Source: Carposina sasakii (Eukaryota; Arthropoda; Insecta; Lepidoptera; Carposinidae). Taken from it: 64,000 nt of DNA. Below, piece after piece: positions 57,459-64,000 of this stretch (position 1 is the first letter of the stretch; the number at the start of each line of letters is the position of its first letter). Position numbers and translations under genes: made by a program. Under the pieces are notes generated by a model. It was given only the letters and a program-made list of their open reading frames with translations. It made no database searches and had not been told where the DNA came from. Location: NCBI GenBank assembly GCA_014607495.2, contig CP053148.1, forward strand, positions 16,678,001-16,742,000. Reading direction: 5' to 3'.

Positions 57459-59113
57459 ACATTAGGGTGTCCCTTAAAATTCAATGTCGAAATATTTACA
57501 CGCATACCTTCTTAAAAGTTTCGTATTGACCTAATATTGTATTGAAAAAAATATTAGGTCGTTTTGAAAACGATAACCCGTGCCGATTTGCGATTGAAAC
57601 TTTCCCATACAAATTGCGCTAGTACTGCGCTGCGGCCTGTAACTGAGTATTTTAATATCCACTTCATAAGGGGTTTTTAACATAATTATTGCTTATTGGA
57701 TAAAGATGTTGGTGGAGTTACGATGTGATAAATAAAATATTTTCCTTGTCAGACTGCCTAGTCATCAAATAAATGGTTTAAAATTATCATCAAATAGACA
57801 GGTTCTCGCTGTACTATTTAGTAACATTCGCAAAGTCAAGTTGACTGTCAGTGAAAGTGCGAATCCTTTAATTAAAGAATGCAATATATTTTGGGATAAG
57901 TGAGAATTTCCACAAAGGCTTTTCTTAACTGCGAGAAGAAAATTACTGATTTCAGTATGTCTGGTAAAATCTAAGAAAAATATAAGAAGACTTACTGAAA
58001 ATTGGCCCACCACTCATTTACGCTGCTGCAACTTCTGTTAAGCCAGGATTAACAGAGGTGACCACAGAAACGCAAATAAACCATAGAACATCTCGGAGGA
58101 CCTAACAAGCGACTATAAAGTATTAAATCTGATAGAAATACAGAGCGTGAAGTATGAAGATACGCTTAATATTAAATTAAACGAAAATTATAACTGATAC
58201 AAAATTGTTACAAGTTTAGTGGTCAAATGAAAAATGAAACTTTTTTTTATTATAAAAGTATAGGTTATTATGCAAATAATAATATATGTAAGTCAAAATT
58301 GTTTGAAGACATGAAAATTGTACATAAGACTAGATCGTAATGAAAAATGGGTCTGGAGATAGATTTAATTAAATCGAATATTAAATTACTTGCATTTAGA
58401 CCAGTACCCGCATTAAGGCCCACATTCCCAATGGATGTGATGGGATGTTTGTTTCACGCCACAATTGTTACTGGAGGAACGATCGCAGTAAGGTGTCGGA
58501 ATTAATTTAATAGAGTGCAATTTGCTTTAAAAGTTACTGTGCCTGGTCAAAAACTGCGCTGTAGGGTCGTCTATCTCAATCCTAGGCATTTTTAACCCAT
58601 CGATGATAGATTTAAGGCGAGGTACTAGTGGACAAGCGAAAAACAACTTTCGCTAGAACAAATTGTTTTGGTATTTAAGGAATATGCTAATTCGTTACAC
58701 GATAGTGTATACTTTGCTCGATCAAAAATTATCTAAAAAAAACTCAATGTAAAATCTAAAACAAATAGTTTGATAATAAAATGTCTGACTTTCTAAACAA
58801 TTTTTATATAAAAATATCCCTTTTTAATTACTACAGGGAACCTGCTAAAATTTAGGTTTGACTTCATTCATAAAATTAGTATATTATCAAAAAAACTGAA
58901 TTTTAGAAAAAAATTCCGACTTTCCATGCTCGTTTGGTAACTTTAGTACTGCGCATGGCACTTTAGGTGACGGACCTGTGTCAAATTTTTGACGAAAAAA
59001 ACATCGATATTCTTCTTCTTCAATCCAGGCTCGAGAACGAGTGTCTATTCTAATTCTTAAGTCTATTTTTTATATGCAAAGTACATCCACTTAGTTTATC
59101 TAGTTATTAATAG
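57459..59113. other. No gene seen
   Basis: AT-rich. It includes a 'TTGGCCCACCACTCATTT' repeat at 58,000-58,130. The minus frame at 57,765-58,013 has no recognised domain. Confidence 0.45.
58000..58130 (+). repeat. 'GATTGGCCCACCAC' repeat
   Basis: AAAATTGGCCCACCACTCAT through AACATCTCGGAGGACCTAAC, collinear with 48,236-48,370. Confidence 0.65.
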
Positions 59114-62062
59114 CTCTTTCTTTCTTTCTTTATTCTTTATTGCACATACACAAAAAGAAATATGGCATACAACATTAACATTAACATTAGCTCTGTGAAT
59201 TTGACGTTTAAAAGTGAGACATCTCGCTCTCACCAAATTCATCATAATTTTATTTTATTTTATTTTTCAAAGTTATTACAACACAGCACATAACATGGAA
59301 TAAATGAGTAATTAAGTTTGTATATAATTTTTATAGTGTCAATAACGGTAATAATAATTATAATGCAAAGTAAAGTATGAGTTAGTGTCTAAGCATGATA
59401 TACACTATAAATTAAAAAAAACACAATATGACGATTATATAATATACATCCCGAGACTAGAAAAAAGGAATGGGAGTGGGGAGAAATATGAATCAATAAA
59501 TTTTATTAAATATTGTATAATAGGTAGGTACATATATAATGCATTATAAATAAGAAAATATTATAATAAAAATAAAACTGAGACCCAATTAATTTTAGAT
59601 CTGCTATAGTCCTACGGTCCTGTAAGGATAGGCAGCGATGTGGTGCCATCTCCGCACTCCTGACTAATTGTGCGTCGATAGTGCAGCTGACGGAGAAATG
59701 ATCGTTGAACCCCCTCCAATCTATCAATGTGCGTCTCGTAGGACGGAGACCAGACCTGACATGCATATTCCAGCATGCTTCTGACGTACGCGTAGTAAAG
59801 GGTTTAAGGGTAGTGCCCTTAAGCCAAGAGATTTGATTGCCTTGCCGATGATGTTGTCATAGTGAAATGTAAGTAGCGTTTTATTGTCCAATAGAACACC
59901 CAGGTCACGCACCCTAGACTCGCGTACCAGTATAGAATGGTCGAGCATGTACCTGAAGTCTAAAGTATTATATTTCCTGGAAAATGTAATCACCAGACAC
60001 TTTTTGACATAAAGATCAAGGCTGTTTGCTCTATAATAGATGGAAAGCCGATCTACATCCTCCTGTAACCTTTCACAGTCGTGCAAATTGGAGATTGGCA
60101 TATATATTTTAGTGTCGTCTGCGTACATTAGAAAATTTGCATGCCAGAAACAATCACCAATGTCGTACAAACACACATTGAAGAGATGGGAGCCAAGGTA
60201 TGAGCCCTGGGGAACACCAGAAGGTACCGGAGCAAAACAAGAGTGGTGGCAGCCGATTTTTACGGCTTGATTCCTATTGTTTATGTAGGATTCGAACCAC
60301 CGAAAACATTTGGAGTAATCGGTGTACACAGCATGTACATGACAGTGTCTACGAATTCCACTAGGTTGGCCGCTTTTTTACGAACCCGTGCTGCTGTATA
60401 GGTAGACAGTGTGATATTATTGGGTATATACCTGGTCATGCACAATCAGTTCCAGAAGCTTACTAAAGACAGGAAGAATCGATACGGGGCGGTAATTTTT
60501 TACATTTTGCTTTGGACCTCCTTTATGAATGAGAATAATGTAAGAACGCTTCCAGGCATCGGGAAACTTGCCTTCATTCAAAGATCTCCGGAAAAGATGA
60601 AACAAGGGTTCGGGGAGGGACTCGACACATGATTTGACAAAAAATGGAGAAATGTTGTCACATCCAGCCCCCTTGTCTGTTCGTATCTTTTTTAGGTACT
60701 TAAATAACTTGTCTTTGTTCAATTCAATAGAACTACAACAGCTCACGGTGTTGGTGTAAGGGATAATTGCTGTTACCGGTTTATTATAAGAGAATGAATA
60801 TACTGATTGAAAGTATTGAGAGAAAAGCTCGGATATTCCGGGGCCGTTTTCGGCCGACTGAGATTCATGTTACATATCCTGGAATCCCGTCACTTGCGCA
60901 GATTTTTAGTGTATTGCCAGAACGTCTTAGGGCTTTTATTTATGTTGTCGTTCATTCGCGATAAATAGTTGTTCCAGCATTCCCGTTGGTATTTTTTCAA
61001 TCGTTTCCTTAATACAGAAAAGCTATCATAATCCCGAGGATTGCGAAATCTCTTCCACAGGGTATGGTATTTATGCTTTTCCTTTACTATTTTCTAATGA
61101 AAGATGGAACATATTTCGTCTTAACTATGTCCAGTTCCGAGTAGAATGCATCAGCGGCATCATCCAGATTATTATTGTAAAGGAGACTTGCCCAGTCACG
61201 TTGGGATAAAACACGATCGATTTCGGCATAATTAGCCTTTCTGTAATTAAATATTCGTTTTGTAGTCGAACGCAACCATTTGATGGAAATATTAGGGATA
61301 TCAATTTGCAGGGCGGGGTAATGCGGCATATCCTCACGTGTTAAAGGGTTTAGAGAGCGAGAGATCACCAATTCCGAGTTCCCGAAAATAAGGTTGAGTA
61401 ACTTGAAGTTGTCTTTTAGAATCACGTTGTATTGCTCGAGACCTGTGGATGTTACGGCATTAAAAAAACAATTCCTGGCCACCACCCGAAGGAACCCCGT
61501 GAGGAGATAATGAAAGACCATCTAAAGAAGTTTGATCCCAGTTAATATTAGATAAATTAAAGTCTCCTAGTAGCAAAAAGTTAACGTCGGTGGGTATGTT
61601 CAGTATATAGTTAGCGATAACGTTGAGTGAATCATCGTGAGATACTGTACCCGGAACATAAACATAAACACATATAATGTGTAAGTCACTGTCGGCACCG
61701 AGCGCACGAGCGGTCACCGAAACGTGCACCATTTCGATAGGCATATCAGGGGAGGAAGTATGTAAACAGCGAGCGCCTAGCGACTTACGAGTCAGCAACA
61801 TAGCCCCACCGCGAAGGGCCTGGCGTCGCGCCCCCGCCACCAAGCGCGGCGGCTGGTATCCTCAGGGCGCCACCCGATCCGCGCGGTGCACATCATACCG
61901 ATAGTCGCTCACTTCAGCATCAAATATATTATCCATCAGCCATGTCTCGCTGATACCTTTGATGTCGAAATTGGTGCCACCCAGGGTCGATAAAAACTGT
62001 GCAGTCTTACCTCGTATACTTCTGGAATTCTGATAAAATGCCTTTAGAGGAGCCATATTATT
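59114..62062 (-). pseudogene. Decayed non-LTR retrotransposon (APE + RT type)
   Basis: On the minus strand, pieces in changing frames follow the order of a LINE ORF2. The N-terminal APE-type endonuclease is at 62,056-61,460 (FYQNSRSIRGKTA, ISETWL, LLLGDFNLSNINWDQ). A linker follows at 61,521-61,087. The reverse transcriptase fingers are at 60,746-60,417 (NYRPVSILPVFSKLLE), and the RT core is at 60,329-59,724 (PSGVPQGSYLGSHLF, then the YADD active site at residues 69-72 of that frame). The C-terminal part ends near 59,590. The 3' end has a polyadenylation-like AATAAAG and a simple (AAAG)n tail at 59,145-59,114. Frame changes and gaps between the pieces make it inactive. Domain order fits the Jockey/CR1 group, not resolved further. 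Confidence 0.88.
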
Positions 62063-62262
62063 ATTTTATTTTACTACCTTCTACTGAGAACCTTGGTTTT
62101 GTGCACAAAATTGTAGAATCAATAGAAGAGCCTGGTTTTCACGACACAGGGAATCCTAGTGTGGAAACCAAGGCACCACATAAATGTATGCCTATGTGTT
62201 TTGTCCAATAAATAAATTATTATTATTATTATTTATTATTATTATATATAATTATTAGGTAA
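62063..62262 (+). repeat. 3' tail of a second non-LTR element or SINE
   Basis: About 150 bp ending CCAATAAATAAATTATTATT and a long (ATT)n run. An AATAAA followed by a simple-repeat tail on the plus strand suggests a retroposed 3' end abutting the LINE 5' end. Confidence 0.5.
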
Positions 62263-64000
62263 AATCAGTTTAGAATATAATACGTAAATATAAAGCTTTT
62301 AAAATAATAATATAAAAATCATTACACAACTATAAACGGATTTAAATTGAGAGAAGGCAAGATAAGTATACACAGGATAGGGTCGAAATTATATTAGGTA
62401 TGCTATAATGATGAATGGATAAACTCAGGTACCGGTGCAGTTTGTCAATTTAGTCCCACGTGGCAGGGGGTAGGCCTGCCGGCGCGTTTCGGGCAGATGT
62501 ACAATAATATTCCTACCGGTAACGAATCCAATGGGGAAATGTTTCTGTGTCATTCTAAATAGGTATTATAAGCCTTTAGAGCCTTGTCTGTTAAATAACA
62601 CGGGCCTCATCTAGGTTGATTTTGGGTCCTAAGGTAGGTATTAGTCGAACCCACTTACACCCCTGATACAGCAATTGGCAATTATTATGTAAATTGAAAA
62701 CAAAATTGACGTCCCCGCAATCTTCGATTCCGATGATCGTTGCCGGGCATCATAATTCATAAACGATATCATGAGTTGCGATGTGACTTTTGTTCTACAA
62801 ACTGTACTCGACGAAATTATTACCTTTTAATATTCATGGTGTTTACTTATTCATAAATGCGAGATAACTTGTTTCGGTCAACAAAATAGACGAAACTCGG
62901 GCCCCAAAATGCCTTTTCACATTTCCACCGGTAACATATGAAAAGGTCAGGCCCCGCTGAAATTACATTATTAACTTGTAACGGCTGAAGTTTGACGAGC
63001 ACTACTCGTACCTCACTCAGGTAAATCATGTCTAGATCGTGATTTATTTCCATACTAACAATTATTAATTTATTTAACAATGCCTGCGGGGTGTGGCTGA
63101 GCTTCGTGCGTCTTCAAGTTTTGCCAAACAAAGAAGTCTGGATTCTAAAAACTCACACGTAGTCAGAAGTTCAACTGTGCAAAAGTGGCAAATCCTACAA
63201 ACAGTATTTTTAAGTCGGTAACTTGTTTTAAAACCACCTAAAAATACCTATAATAAAATTAATTATAACGCCCGCTATAGAATTGAATCCAAAAAATATG
63301 GTTATTGTTCAAATTTCAATTTTAAGGCAATGATTAATGTGCGGCAATGAGTTACAGTTACCGGGCTATTGTTGATCCTATTGATTGATTCTGACGTGAG
63401 GATCAAATTATACCTACAGGATGTAACAAAAGGGGTATGTTAAGCGAGATGCTGTGAAAATAGCCCACCACAAATAACCTATCCACTAAATATGCGATTC
63501 AAAAACACCCTGTATGTATGTGGACCCAAACTCGTGACAAGATTAATATTGGAAAATGCTTATTTTATAGATATTGAAAAGCTATTCGATTTCACATTAC
63601 ATTGTAATCTAAAGCGACATATTTTTCTGCCCACAAATATTTTTATTTTACGGGAGTAAATGCAAAACATATTTTAATATGCCATATTTATATCAGCCGC
63701 AGCGGCGGTCGCTTTGTTTGGAATGAAGTCTAGAATAATGCAAAATATTTAAATTGCTAACTACGATTTTTATTTCCAATGCAAATTCACTTTAAAAACG
63801 TTTTATTTTTTTTTAGTACTCTTTTAAGTAAATTGTGTTATATCTATATTAATGTTTAATTATGTACACGACGCAGGTAGTAGCTATGACATGTTCAAAA
63901 ACGTTATGCGGAAAATATATCTAATCTATGTGATAATGTGGGATACCTACCAATTTTTCCTTAGGCTCAAATATTCACTCAGGAAGTATTATAATTCAAC
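62263..64000. other. No gene seen at the right edge
   Basis: AT-rich. TAGTCCCACGTGGCAGGGGG (62,450) resembles the Helitron-associated 'CCCACGTGG' segment at 5,108. The minus frame at 62,847-63,080 has no recognised domain. A small MITE lies at 63,415-63,514. Confidence 0.45.
63415..63514. mobile_element. Shrunken MITE C relative
   Basis: TACAGGATGTAACAAAAGGG and ATAGCCCAC at the left and ACACCCTGTA at the right, 100 bp in total, against 266 bp for the copy at 16,635-16,900. An internal deletion derivative. Confidence 0.6.

Noticed and set aside
57765..58013. 82-codon minus-strand frame
   Set aside because: No domain in either strand, and composition similar to surrounding AT-rich DNA.

Overview
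This is an AT-rich eukaryotic nuclear window, most likely from a moth or butterfly. The inference rests on spliced genes with GT-AG introns and insect-type proteins, together with many repeats whose sequence style I know from Lepidoptera: tRNA-derived SINEs, Helitrons with CTAG|T ends, 'acagggtgt' MITEs and 'GTAGGCCT' repeats. There is no prokaryotic gene organisation, CRISPR array or operon.

Host genes. (1) 1,383-14,274, plus strand: seven consecutive internal exons of furry (fry), the very large scaffold protein that works with the NDR kinase Tricornered. All six splice junctions keep the reading frame. The gene enters from the left edge, and the next exon is not recognisable anywhere to the right. 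(2) 49,774-55,602, minus strand: the last three coding exons of a class A (rhodopsin-like) neuropeptide-type GPCR, covering TM7, helix 8 and the cytoplasmic tail to the stop codon. TM1-TM6 must lie beyond the right edge. If fry continues past 64 kb, the receptor lies inside a fry intron on the opposite strand. Otherwise the window contains a contig problem or a truncated fry copy.

Mobile DNA. Almost everything else is transposon-derived. The main items are: a degraded cut-and-paste transposase gene of a family I cannot name (18.9-21.3 kb); a 3.03-kb element with about 850-bp inverted terminal arms flanked by TTAA (21,686-24,715), with a third copy of its arm at 12.3-13.15 kb; an apparently intact 1.3-kb mariner with a 352-codon D,D34D transposase (24,853-26,152); a complete-looking non-autonomous Helitron with internal degenerate repeats (34,657-36,461); a foldback element with about 215-bp arms (38.06-38.70 kb); an 850-bp element with arms built from the palindrome ATTTCATGAAAT (46,979-47,828); and a decayed APE/RT non-LTR retrotransposon (59,114-62,062).

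Several small MITEs have near-perfect inverted repeats, and nested insertions give relative ages: 7,419-7,842 sits inside an older repeat, 29,472-30,519 inside an 'acagggtgt' MITE, and 41,589-41,704 inside another MITE. The fry introns carry two SINEs, several MITEs and Helitron remnants.

Limits: everything was read by eye from the sequence. Repeat-family names are descriptive unless the structure identifies the class. Ends of degraded repeats are approximate.
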